Positions 30,920 through 41,735 of a stretch of DNA of 64,000 nucleotides are shown here, piece by piece (position 1 is the stretch's first letter; every line of letters starts with the position of its first letter). The notes under the pieces were generated by a model. That model made no database searches, was not told the DNA's origin, and worked only from the letters and a program-made list of their open reading frames with translations. The translations under genes were made by a program, and so were the position numbers. Source of the stretch: Peronospora farinosa (lineage: Eukaryota > Oomycota > Peronosporomycetes > Peronosporales > Peronosporaceae); assembly GCA_947646735.1 (NCBI GenBank), contig CANTFK010000897.1, positions 1-64,000 of the forward strand, in the 5' to 3' direction.

Positions 30920-32245
30920 AGGATTGATGCCACTCCTCAAATGATGAATATTTCAGACGTGGAGATGGAGTCAGTCGGATCGCGTCATAGTAGATCCAAT
31001 ATTGGTGATCCGCTGGATCTAGGACTCGAGGATCTAAGGCTACCGTTGGTGGCAGCTGCGGAAGCTATGCCAAATGGTGGATTTACTACACAACGAATCC
31101 GAGTATCGGCGATCGCAGATTTAAATGAGTTCACAGGGCAAGACAGAGACGAGGATCGAGCTAGAAGCTGGATCAGTAATGTCAAATCTGCTTTCTTACG
31201 TGATCAAGCTCCTGACAACGAAAAGTGTCTCGTATTTGGAGATCTGCTGACGGGACCAGCAAGAAACTGGTATAGCCAGCTGAGCCGATCGACTCGTCAT
31301 CACTGGAAATCTCTATTGGAAAGTTTCATGATACAATATGGAGGGTATGGTGTATCTGTTGGAAGACAATATTACCATACAAGAAGACAATGGAATAAAA
31401 CTCCATTGGAGTATCTATATCGGCTAAATGTGGCAGCGATCAGAAAAAAAATCAATTCGAGAGGGAAAGCCAGCTACCAGACGTGAGCATGTGGAACATG
31501 TCATTGAGACACTGGATGATCGCGATCTGGCGAAACAGTTGATTTTATTACGTTTGGACGATGCTGATGACATGGAAGAAACTCTACGTGCGTATCAACG
31601 TATCGAGATATGTCAAGGCAAGGCATCGATGGGATCCAATAAATTTCGTCAACGAGCCGCCCCTGCACCCGATCAAGCGTCATCGAAACCGGCTCGCGCA
31701 GTGAGAGCGATCCATATCGAAAACGGTAACAGTGGATCAGAGTCGGAATCGAGTGGATCTGAATTAGAAGTGGATCGACGCCGCGTGTTTTCCGCGATGA
31801 CGCATGCCCCAGCTAAAAAGCCGAGAGATCATCGTGATCGAAAGAATGAGAGTGACAATCGTGATCGACAGAATGTGATCAACAATCGTGATCGACAGAA
31901 TGTGATCGATCAAGGCAAAGGTCATGGTCATACTGACCCACCAAGAGCCTGCACTCATTGCGGATCAAAGAAACATGACGATCGTGGATGTTGGAAGCGG
32001 TTGACCTGTCAGAAATGTGGGCGCAAAGGACATCCTTCAGACAAGTGTTTTTTCGTGTGTACTGCCTGTGGAGAGATGCACGAAGGAGGAAAATGCCCGA
32101 TGGAAGAATTTTATAATCTAATTCGCCAACGGTACGTGCCGACCAAACACGCTGGGATGCTCCCGCCGAAGGCTGAAGAGATGTTAAACTTGGACGCTCG
32201 CCAGGTTGGAATCTGGTACGAGCCGAGCGTTCTAGGCTCTGCATT
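30920..32245 (+). pseudogene. gag of G1, capsid and nucleocapsid part
   Basis: Resumes after the copia element. The capsid-like domain holds RARSWISNVKSAFLRDQAPD, GPARNWYSQL and LLESFMIQYGGYG; after a frameshift near 31,440 comes DRDLAKQLILLRLDDA and an acidic Ser-rich stretch. Two zinc knuckles follow: CTHCGSKKHDDRGC and CQKCGRKGHPSDKC, then CTACGEMHEGGKC. The protein would coat element RNA. Confidence 0.82.
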
Positions 32246-32499
32246 TTTGCATTTGTTGAAAAGGGATCTACGGATCAAGAAATTAACAAGCGGATCGATC
32301 CGATCAATACATGTGAGGATTCAAATCATTTGCGTTATATTTCAAGTGTCGCGAAAGTTGATGAATTTGCTCGATCGCCGGCCAAGATGGAGCTCGACCT
32401 GGCGCCAGGCGAATCACGGGGGTATTGGAAATATCATACCCCAGGAAAATGGTTCAAGCAGGCCAAGGCAGTGGGCAAGATCAACAATAAAAGGCTACT

Positions 32500-32841
32500 A
32501 TGCTGTTTGATTCTGGAGCCGAAGTCTCGATCGTCTACACTACCTTTGCTCGTAAGGTAGGATGTGTCATTGACGAGAGCCAAAGGCAAGAATGTATTGG
32601 AATTGGCGAAAATACCTATATGACCGAGGGACGAACCAAAATCAAGGTCACATTAAATGGATCACTGGTATATTATTTTGACGCCTGGGTGGGCGATCAA
32701 GTTGGTCAAGAAGCGATCTTGGGTATGGATTTTATGGAACACTTTGTTTGCCGGATGAGGTTAGAATTCAATTGTCGGGACGAAGGCCTTCATACCAAAC
32801 GAACAGACAGCCGATCAAGATCAACGATCAATATGTGGTGA
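32500..32841 (+). pseudogene. aspartic protease of G1
   Basis: MLFDSGAEVSIVY carries the retropepsin DSGA active site close to the start, and EAILGMDFMEHF is the family's C-terminal hydrophobic motif. Upstream KWFKQAKAVGKINN in another frame (32,450-32,490) shows a frameshift just before the active site. Confidence 0.85.
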
Positions 32842-32903
32842 TCCCAGTAGGCGGATCGACGGAGTGACGAATCGGTACTGGTGCACCGAGTTCTAAGCTT
32901 TGG

Positions 32904-34616
32904 GTGAGACGAGATCCAAAATGGATACCAATAGTCACAACAGGACCGGGGAAGACTAAATATCTGCAGCTAACTAATCTTAGTGATCGAGAAGTGATTG
33001 TGAATCACGGAGCTTCGATAGGTTGGCGGATGGCTGCGGATATGATACCTCGATCACCTGGATATGTCTCGGTGGGGTCGCGTCGATATAATGAGTGGCA
33101 GACTCTGGCCTATGAAGCAACTACAGATCGGAAGGAAGAGTTCGCTGATGAGCCAACAGGACCACTAGTTGATCACCCATCGTATCCACTACCAACTAAA
33201 ATTTTGATGCGTCCAAAGAAGGGAGAGAACGAGAAGATCACAAAAGTGGAGAAAATTGCATCGCAATCGGATAAGGAAACGATCAACGTGGGAGTAAATC
33301 AAGATTTTACAGAAGATCAAGGTTATCGTGACAGTGAAGATCATCAGTCAAGGCGATCACAATTTGTGATCAATATGCTGAAAGAAATCGACAAGGTGGG
33401 TGGTGTACAAGACCGATCAGGTAAAAGAATCGATATTCGTGATGAAGACATAACGGACCAAGATCAAGAACAGTCCACAGGTGTGATCGATGCGACCAGA
33501 GAAGTTGGAGAAGTCGATCAGATACCAGATCGATCGGATGAAGCAATCGAAAATTTTACGAAGATCGTCGACGATAACGATCAGGGACAATCCGATCGAG
33601 TGGAAAATAAGTTCACAGCGATCGCAACCGAGGATGTCCCAATAGAAGAACCATCATCTGAAGAGGCTGTTTATTCTCACGAGAGTGGCGATCTGTTTGC
33701 CGAAGATGTCGATCAGCACATGGCGGTGTTGCCAGAAGTTGTGATGTCTACGGTGGAAGTATCGATCGACGATATTAAAGTTGGCGACCCTGGAATACCA
33801 TTGACAGAAGATCAAGAAAATCTAAGACAATTAATTTGGAAGAGTCGCCACTTACTCATAGGGAAAGGTAATGCCTTACCTCCCGCAGCACGTGGAGCAG
33901 TTTGTGACATTGATGTTGGAGGAGCTAACCCGATCGCACAGCGAGTGCTACCTGTGGCACCCAAATTCCGGGAGAAATTAGCGGATTTGATTAAGGGATT
34001 TTTGTCTGCCAAGATCATTTGGCCATCCACGTCGCCGTGTGCTTCACCAATTGTAGTGATTATCAAGAAAAATGGCGAAGATATTCGATTATGTATCGAT
34101 TATCGTAGAGTGAACCAGTTGACACGGTTGATGGTATACCCTATGCCATTGATCAGAAAGTTATTGCAAGATATGGATAAAGCTATGTGGTATTGTTCCT
34201 TGGATATGGCGAGTGGATTATGGGTGGTAGAAATGACAGAGAGAGCGAGGATGATTTCTGCATTTATTACACCGTCAGGTTTGTTTGAGTGGTTACGAAT
34301 GCCATTCGGATTGAAAAATGCTCCTCAAATCTACCAGCGATTGATTGACAATGCTCTATATGGGTATTTGAAAATCGGTACAAGTTCTGATTCAATTCCA
34401 GCTGAATTGTCAAAGCCGATCGACATGTTTACTGAAGGTGAACCGGATACCGATCCGAGACCATCGGTGTTAGGTCGGCGATCATATATTGACGATATAT
34501 TGATACCCGCTACATCGTGGACGTCCCTTTATGAAAAGGTGGAACGATTGTTGGAAGCATGCAATACGTGGAATTTATCAATCAGTGTGGCTAAGAGTTT
34601 TTGGGGACGTCGTTAA
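32904..34616 (+). pseudogene. G1 linker and reverse transcriptase
   Basis: A 570-codon frame. Residues 1-290 are a charged linker, partly Asp/Glu/Gln-rich. RT starts near ALPPAARGAVCDIDVG, with SPIVVIIKKNGEDIRLCIDY, CSLDMASGLWVVEM, MPFGLKNAPQIYQR and the catalytic SYIDDILIPA (near 34,485). The frame ends at TAA 34,614-34,616 in GRR*VDYLGH and continues in the same frame, so a single nonsense mutation separates palm and thumb. Family A has Lys at that place. Confidence 0.9.
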
Positions 34617-36086
34617 GTGGATTACCTGGGTCATCAGGTTTCGCTTGCAGGTTTAGAAGCTCATCCAAAATATTTAGAATCTCTGGTGAACGTCCCATTT
34701 CCTCGGACGTTGCGATCAATGCAGTCCTTTTTGGGGAGTCTAAATTACTACAGCCGATTTGTTGAGGATTTTGCGATTTATGCATCTGTACTTTATGAGC
34801 TGCGGGAGGCAGATTTTCATGAGATCAGCCGGGCTGGGGATGTTCAGATGGTTCCTAATGGTGCTGGACCAAATTGTAATCGCCATTCTCGTGACAAGTA
34901 TAAGATAGATCAGGATTTTAAAAGTGGATCGAGAGATGGCTACATTATCTATCCAGAGTCGAATACTGGGGACGATCATGGTTGCGAGGGCAGAAACCGC
35001 TGGGAGAAGGCAACGATCGCATTCACTCTATTAAAGGCTAAAATAGCCGCGACACCGATCCTGAAACATTTTGATCCAGAACGATCGCCTGTGATTGTGG
35101 TGTATGCCAGTAAGTGGGCCATATCAGCGGCGTTACTTCAAGAGCACGATATCATTTATTGGCCTGTCACTTTCTCTGGTCGCACGCTGAAGCCTAACAA
35201 GATTAATTACGGGATGGTGGAGAAAGAGGTATTAGCTCTCCTCCGGATTCTGGATATCTGTTACACTATGCTGGTCTCACGAAAGATCACAGTGCTTACG
35301 AGGCATTCGACGCTGGCTTGGTTACTGCAATCTTCTGGTCTTAACGGGAGGTTAGGAAGATGGGCTGCTCTCCTATCAAATTGGACATTAGAGATCCGTC
35401 GGAGTGAGAAAGGAGAAGACGAGATATTGGGTACCCTAGCTGCGAGTATAACTCCCCGTGAAGAAGTGGACGAGATGTTGATCGCAATCGCCCCGCGTAA
35501 GCAGCCTCGGCAAACAATTAGTATGCCACCACCCACGGTTGAAGCAGGTGAAGATCTGTTGGTAGTTAGTTTCGATGGGTCAGCTCGAGTGAAAAGGAAG
35601 GGCGGGGCATATAGCGCGATCGTGTGGAAATTACCTGAATGGACGATCGTGGCTGCCGCTTCTGAATTTGCTACTAATTTGACGGTGAATGAAGCGGAAT
35701 ATCGAGGATTAATTCTCAGCTTGGATCTGTTTGCAGATCAGACCAGGGGACGTGTAATCATTTGCGGTGACTCGAATTTGGTGATCAGGCAAATGCGTGG
35801 AGAGATCGACTGTAAGGCACCGGGTATACAATTGCTGCGTCATAAAGCTATGGAGAAACTCCGATCGTGGCCAAACCACGAATTGTTACACATGAAGCGG
35901 GACTGGAATCAAAGTGCCGATCGACTAGCAAGTGAAGCTCTACAGCGAGAAAAGGGTACAATTGTAGTTTCGGATCAAGACCGCCAAGACTTGGTTACTC
36001 TAAATCGGTTGGACGAGCTGTTGATCCCAAGCCAAATAGATCAGGTAGTCAAAGTGGCTGCGATCACTCGATCAGCTGTGAGATGA
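34617..36086 (+). pseudogene. G1 RT thumb, degenerate RNase H-1 and second RNase H
   Basis: After VDYLGHQVSLAGLEAHP comes RNase H-1: VIVVYASKWAISAALLQ, EKEVLALLRIL and VLTRHSTLAWLL. Normal gypsy copies read TDAS and TDH here, so two catalytic Asp are replaced (Tyr, Arg) while Glu remains. A second RNase H follows (about 35,560-35,950): VSFDGSARVKRKGGAYSAIV, NEAEYRGLILSL, IICGDSNLVIRQM and NQSADRLASEAL, with all four acidic residues. RNase H-1 is then probably a structural tether and RNase H-2 the active enzyme that removes RNA from the hybrid. The frame stops at TGA 36,084-36,086 and goes on in the same frame. Confidence 0.88.
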
Positions 36087-36119
36087 CGTTGTCAGCCAGA
36101 AATTTGGCAGGAAGAAATC

Positions 36120-37517
36120 GTGCAGCAAATGCGGGTCGATCGCATAAGACAAGCTCAAGACGAAGAATGTTGGATATCTAACTTGAAGACATATTTGGTC
36201 GGGGATGTTGCGACGCTAACAGCGGACGAAGCGAAGAGTTGCGCCCGGATCGCATCCGATTACGAAGTGAACCTAAGTGGACTATTATTTTTCTGCCATG
36301 GAGCGAACGCGAAATCTGAAGATCGTAACGAGTTGGTTCGCTTGTTAATTCCGGAGTTATTGCAGCAGGATGTTTTGCATCATTATCATACGAGTCTGGA
36401 AGGTGGTCACCAAGGGATTTGTCGAACCTACCAACGGATCAAAATGAATTTCCACTGGCGAGGGTTGTACCGCAGTGTGCAGCGATATGTAGGCGAATGT
36501 GTGGATTGTGAAATAGGCAAGGGGCGGCCATCTGATCATGGAGGATCACCAGGAAATTCACAGGCGACTTATCCGTTTCATATTTTGGCTATGTATCATA
36601 TTCCGTCACTACCGCGATCTTTCAAAGGAAATACGGAGTTGTTACTATGGGTTGATCTGTTTTCAGGCTATGTGATCGCAAAGGCCAGTTCACCCCGGAC
36701 TGCAAAGACGATCGCAGAAAACTACGAAGAGTGTGTTTTCTGACGGTTTGGTGCAAGTGAGGCGATACGCCACGAGCGAGATTCAGGATTCATGTCTGAC
36801 TTCTTTCGTGCGTTTAATCGGATCGCGGGGCAGAAACAGCGAGCTACCATGGCATATAGACCGCAAGCAAATGATACGGCAGAGCGCATGGTCCAAACGT
36901 TGACACGATCAATAAAGATGTATGTAACGGATGAGAACCAGAAAGACTGGGACAAGTATGCAGAAAGGCTGACTTTCGCGATCAATACTGCCCAAGATCG
37001 TGTCCGTGGAGATACCCCGTTTTATCTGATTCACGGTTGGGACCCGCTATCGACCTTGGAGGCGGCCCTACCGTTAGAGAGCACCAAAGCGCGTGATCGT
37101 GATCCACGGCGATGGCGATACGGCATACAACGCCACTATCAACGGGCAAGATCGGAAGTGAACGACCGGTTGAAACTTGCGATCCAAGACCGATCTGATC
37201 GACATAATGCAGATCACGATCGTTTTGAGGTGGATTGTGGATCACAGGTGTGGCTCTATCTGAATCGCGTCAAAGAAGGATATGCTCGGAAGTTAGCCCA
37301 TATGTGGCACGGACCGTTTCGGGTAGCCGATAAATGTGGCGATCACGCAGTACGATTGGAGATCGCGGGTACGCCATACAGGCTATTCCCGGTGGTCCAT
37401 GTGTCTAAGCTGAAACAAGTTAGAGTGTTCCCAGAACGCCCTACAAATTTGTTGAATGTGGATGAAGCAGATCGAGTGGATTTTGATGAAGCTTTAATTC
37501 CGGAAGACATGATCTAG
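36120..37517 (+). pseudogene. G1 integrase
   Basis: HHYHTSLEGGHQGICRTY and CVDCEIGKGRP form the HHCC zinc domain. In the core, the first catalytic Asp lies where AMYHIPSLP reads Tyr (family A keeps Asp in AMDLSSS). RHERDSGFMSDFFRAFNR gives the second Asp and YRPQANDTAERMVQTL the Glu. The C-terminal part (GSQVWLYLNRVKEGYARKL, WHGPFRV) is the usual SH3-like region. A TGA at 36,741-36,743 splits the core; the frame is otherwise kept. Confidence 0.88.
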
Positions 37518-37750
37518 AGGAAGGTGAATACGAAGTGGAAAAAATCGTAGATGTGCGATCGGGTCGAAGGACGCGCTATGGTCGGATGTATCGCCAGTTT
37601 TTAGTGAACTGGAAGGGCTATAACGATCCTGAATGGGTCGATGAAGCGGATTTGAATTGTGGTGCTTTGTTGCAAGAGTCCGATCGCGATCGAGCTAGCC
37701 GAAATCGTTTTGAGGTGATGCAATCGCACGAGGAGGAGTCTCGTAGTTAA
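37518..37750 (+). pseudogene. chromodomain at the end of G1 pol
   Basis: EYEVEKIVDVRSGRRTRYG and QFLVNWKGYNDPEWVDEADL match a chromodomain with the WKGY core. It could guide integration to modified chromatin. A small deletion near 37,515 puts it out of frame with integrase. Confidence 0.85.
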
Positions 37751-37972
37751 GGACGATTGGATTGTTCGTGTGGTGAAGATATGTAAGAGAGTTACATATG
37801 TAGGTGGAAGGGATTATATGTGGAGTGAGTATAGTGGTTACGAAATCAAAGATGGAGAAAGGGGATCACTACAAAGAGAAAAAAAGAAAGAAGAAGAGAA
37901 AGATTTTGAACGCAACCAACGGAACAAGGTGAAAGCTATATGAAGATCGTGTTAATGTTATGGATCAAAATG
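37751..37972. other. convergent gap between pol and the antisense gene of G1
   Basis: 222 bp without a gene, where both transcripts should end. An A-rich stretch (AAAAAAGAAAGAAGAAG near 37,880) could hold polyadenylation signals; none was fixed. Confidence 0.4.
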
Positions 37973-40120
37973 TTACTCGCGATTCACAAACTTACCAACC
38001 AAGCGAGGGATCGAATAAACGGGATGGTCGGTCATGGAAGGACGATACTGGTCCCTCCACGGCTCTTTCGCAGTACTTATGAATAATGAGGTGATCAGAT
38101 TGGGTATGTTGGTCTGGTTCGTGGGAAAACCAGGATACCATATTCTGACCTCGTTAAGACGAGGGAAATGAAGGAAAATCGGGTCCAGTAAAATGTCCAG
38201 ATCACATAAACCATCGATTATGCCTTGAAGAATCATGCCAAGCACTTTTTTCCACATGGGACCTGATCGTGATCGCCGTTGTTTTCTCTCTTGAGCCAAT
38301 GTGGCCAAGGCAGGATCGGATCGACGGTGTTGGGCCAATATCGGCAGAAAATGTTTCGCATCCCAGAGTGCCTGGCAATGACGGACTTTGAAATCGTTAT
38401 ACAAGCGTACCAATTCTTGGAACCATCCAGTACACTCGAAAGAGATCGGATCGATCAGTTGTTCATACAGTAGCCAGGGCTGGCGAGCGTATAATTGGCT
38501 GATTTGAGAGGAGGTGATCAAGGCGGATGACCACTCGGAATCACTAGGTTTCGGGAGTTTTCCAGAGGGAGCGGGGAATATGTAACCCCTCGGCTTCGAA
38601 TAATGGTGGAAGAGTGTATCTAGATCCAATTCTGAAACGCACAACAAGCTGATCCTGCGAGCGGACCCAGGAAGCGTATCGGATGACGCTCGAGGGACTC
38701 GATCACGATAACCTGGAATCCAAAGATCACGAGAGATTGTGGCATCGGGGAGATCCAAGAATTCCTCCGCTGTCATCAATTGATTGCAAGGAATCCGAGG
38801 TTCGCTGTCGATACTGAGGCTATCCTCAGATTCAGATTTACTTGAGGGTTCGCCAAATAAATCCGTCATCGACACTCGGAGATTCATGAGGGGACGCAAC
38901 TGGACTAGATGAGTCCACCACGATCGGTGAAGAAGGTGGAAATAACGGAGACCGAGCCACAGTGCGTCGTCGAGAAGCCGATCGAGAAGAGGATAACGCA
39001 GCCAGCAGAAGGTCGTCCGTCTGATCTGAACCATACCCAAAAGGATCTTCTTCACTCGAATCTTTAGAAGATGAAGGAGAGTTTCGGGGAGAATCTGGGG
39101 TTGGTGACCCAGAAAAACCGGGGGAATTTGATCTTGATCTGGGCGAATGCGATCTCGATCTTGAATTGTCTGGACCTGATCGTGTTAAAGATATGGAATT
39201 TTCAAGACTTGATCGGGCCGAGGTTGGAAAATGGTTGGGACTTGAATCATGGAGAATAGGGGACGTAGATGTTCTTCGAATGCGCTTGAGCACGGGCTGA
39301 TCCGAGTCAGAAATTTTCCGCTGGCGCTTGTTCCGTTGTGGAGATACTTCACTAGAAGCAGCGGCTGGTGATGACGTTGAGGGCGGCGACCCGGTTTGGT
39401 GTAGTATACCAGACAAACGAGCGAAGGGAGAATTTCGATCCTTAACTTCCTGCGCAAGTTGATCGCGCTAAAACCGGATCGCGTCAAGCTGAAGTCGGAT
39501 ATCATGGAGTTGCTGTTGGGATTGGATGTAGCGAGGCTTGAATTGGCTCTCGGAATTTTTGGCTTGAGCAGCCTGTTCATTGGCCGACTTGGCGGAATCA
39601 AGCGCAGCTGCCAGCTTGTTCTGGACGGCAGCCAGCTGAAATTGAAAACGCTCCTTGGCCTTGTGGCGAGCTGCGGTGGCGTCGAGTAGAGAGGAACGCA
39701 GATCTGCGATCTCCATCTCCAGCTGGCCGATCTGTTCCAATTCTTGGCGGTACTCCTCTGCCAGTCGAGTCGCAATTTGCAATTCGCAGCACAAGGAGTT
39801 ATACTTGTATGACACGAATTTCGCGAAACTTCCAGTCAGTTCACGATCAGCTAGAATTTCGCGCTCCAAACGAGCACAGCGAGTTTCTTGGGAGTGCAAT
39901 GCATCGTAAAGTGCTTGTCCAATACGTCCTGCTGGGTGTCCAAGCAGTCGTAGAGTTGGTCAATTTGGTCCTTCAGAGCAGCCCGATCCATGGTCGGAAT
40001 GGCCCTCGCCCGACCACCAGGAAAACTTTCAAGCGATCGTGGAGTGGGTGCGATCGACGGTTGGTGGGAATTCGTGATCCGGTTCGATGGAGCAGAAGCT
40101 TGACGTTGGAATGTCGACAT
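37973..40120 (-). pseudogene. antisense accessory gene of G1, about 715 codons, unknown function
   Basis: ATG at 40,120 lies only 84 bp inside the 3' LTR edge and the gene runs against pol. Segment 1 (MSTFQRQASAPSNR to about 39,897) and, after a frameshift, segment 2 (39,899-39,468) form a long coiled coil with LEREILADRELTGSFAKF. After one in-frame TAG the same frame continues (39,467-38,838) as a basic/Ser/Pro-rich region (RNKRQRK, SRSRSHSPRSRSNSP). A second frameshift near 38,880 leads to the 360-codon C-terminal frame: ISRDLWIPGYRDR, GWFQELVRLYNDFKVRHCQ, ALWDAKHFLP, CDLDILLDPIFLHFP and IWYPG. The last motifs recur in the antisense gene of family A, so they are under or were under protein-level selection. 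I do not recognise the family. Accessory antisense ORFs are known in some plant gypsy elements; whether this one is related is unknown. Confidence 0.75.
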
Positions 40121-40189
40121 TTTGAGAACGGGAATTTGAGCGAAGGAATAGATATGCACGGACACACCAGCACTGTATGCCGGTGATCA

Positions 40190-40203
40190 GCGCAGGGGAC
40201 GTC
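40190..40203 (+). promoter_or_regulatory. possible polypurine tract of G1
   Basis: GCGCAGGGGACGTC directly precedes the 3' LTR. It is G-rich but not a long purine run, so the assignment rests on position. Confidence 0.45.
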
Positions 40204-41478
40204 TGTGGTGAAGTCGATCAAGAAAAATTTGATCAACAATATCGAAAGTGATAAGTGGACCACTTACACGGCGGAAGTCATATCCTATGAATTATACTTG
40301 GCTATTGTATGGGAGCGATCAAGATCTATCGATGAATGATCGCATAGTTTATCCTTGGCTATTGTATTGGAATGACAGCTTATCTGGATCGATCATGTGA
40401 TGGCCACGATTGGCCGAGGATTACGCGGCGGTAATGACGATCAAGGTGGGAGATCGTTCGATCGCAATCGTCGATCATGATCAACAAGTGTAATCGACGA
40501 TAATGATCAACAAGTGTGATCGACGATCGTGATCAACAAGTGTGATCGAAGATCATGATCAGCAAGTGTGATCGTCGATCGTGACAAGTGTGATCGACGA
40601 TCGTAACCTCGATCTAGAAAGCCGATCGCGAGATGTAACTGGTTACAGATCGATCGTAACCTCGATCGACGGATCAAGATCGCGATGGATCGACGATCGT
40701 GATCGACAAGGGTGATCGACGATCGTGATCAACAAGTGTGATCGACGATCGTAACCTCGATCTAGAAAGCCGATCGCGAGATGTAACTGGTTACAGATCG
40801 ATCGTAACCTCGATCGACGGATCAAGATCGCGATGGATCGACGATCGTGATCGACAAGGGTGATCGACGATCGTGATCAACAAGTGTGATCGACGATCGT
40901 AACCTCGATCTAGAAAGCCGATCGCGAGATGTAACTGGTTACAGATCGATCGTAACCTCGATCGACGGATCAAGATCGCGATGGTATCCGAAGTGGACCA
41001 CATACCGAGATCTGATTTTCCTGAAAAGACGAAACGCGGCAGTAGGTACTGTCATACAGATAGGCATAATCGTAGGATTTGGTATTTCATTGGTTAACAT
41101 CAAACAGAGTTTCTTTTACTTCTAAGCACGCACGCAGACTTCTCTTCCGGGCGGATAACTTTGGCCCCCGACGATCAAGAGTTTATGCTACGCTACGACA
41201 AGTGATATCCCTGGATTGTTTGGCCAGGGATTACAAGACTCTCAACTCAAGCAAAACCCCCCTGCGATCGGACGCAGTATACAACGTAAAGGACAAGGCA
41301 CAAGATCGAGACGGCTCAAGTGGTCAGAAGATCAAGTGAAATCAAGTGGATCAAGTATCTACGTTTGGATAAGGCGGTCTCAAGGCAGACTAGGGTGACT
41401 CATAGAGCACCCCCCCATACAACTTTCGATCGCGAGAGGATTTTCCACGTGATCGACCCCCCGACCAATCCCCAACCG
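40204..41478 (+). repeat. 3' LTR of G1, truncated
   Basis: Matches the 5' LTR from TGTGGTGAAGTC to CCGACCAATCCCCAACC, then diverges at about 41,479; roughly the last 190 bp (U5 block and CACCACA end) are missing. It has fewer 26-bp units than the 5' LTR but three copies of a 148-bp unit. Confidence 0.88.
40558..41000. repeat. 148-bp tandem repeat, three copies
   Basis: AACCTCGATCTAGAAAGCCG recurs at 40,605, 40,753 and 40,901. The 5' LTR has this segment once, so the array grew after insertion or came from a different LTR. GATC sites are very dense. Confidence 0.9.
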
Positions 41479-41621
41479 CCAGACGCAACATAGTCAACTT
41501 GTCTGCTAGCTCCGGGTCGTCCACCGTCAAAATGTAGTGATCGACGTGATCCTTCTGAATCTTGGGCGACCATCCTTAATATTCATCTTCGCCCTGAGTT
41601 CAAGCACATTCAGGCGGTACA
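41479..41621 (-). pseudogene. gag fragment of a G1-like element
   Basis: On the minus strand LYRLNVLELRAKMNIKDGR and, in another frame, VDHYILTVDDPELADKL match G1 gag YLYRLNV..HVIETLDDRDLAKQL. It is wedged between the cut 3' LTR of G1 and family-A LTR sequence. Confidence 0.7.
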
Positions 41622-41735
41622 GATAATCCAGTTACCGAGGACAGGTATATCGATTACTGGGGATAGGGGTACCAGCTACCGTAACAGGGTTTCAGTTACT
41701 GGGGACAGGGGTATCAGTCAACAGGGACAGGCGTA
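41622..41735 (+). repeat. fragment of family-A LTR minisatellite
   Basis: Repeats near CAGTTACCGAGGACAGG, the 22-bp unit seen at 58,090-58,420 and 61,140-61,260, end at the TGTGGAG start of the next LTR. Confidence 0.6.

Larger units (their letters stand above)
22519..41478 (+). mobile_element. Ty3/gypsy element G1 with chromodomain, two RNase H domains and an antisense gene
   Basis: LTRs at 22,519-23,799 and 40,204-41,478 (3' copy cut short) enclose PBS, gag, PR, RT, RNase H-1, RNase H-2, integrase and chromodomain on the plus strand, then a long minus-strand gene ending next to pol. Without the copia insertion (24,914-30,914 plus one 5-bp target copy) the element is about 13 kb, long for gypsy. 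Pol has nonsense codons and a frameshift, so the copy is non-autonomous. The chromodomain places it near the chromoviruses; double RNase H resembles plant Tat elements and some oomycete lineages. Confidence 0.9.
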
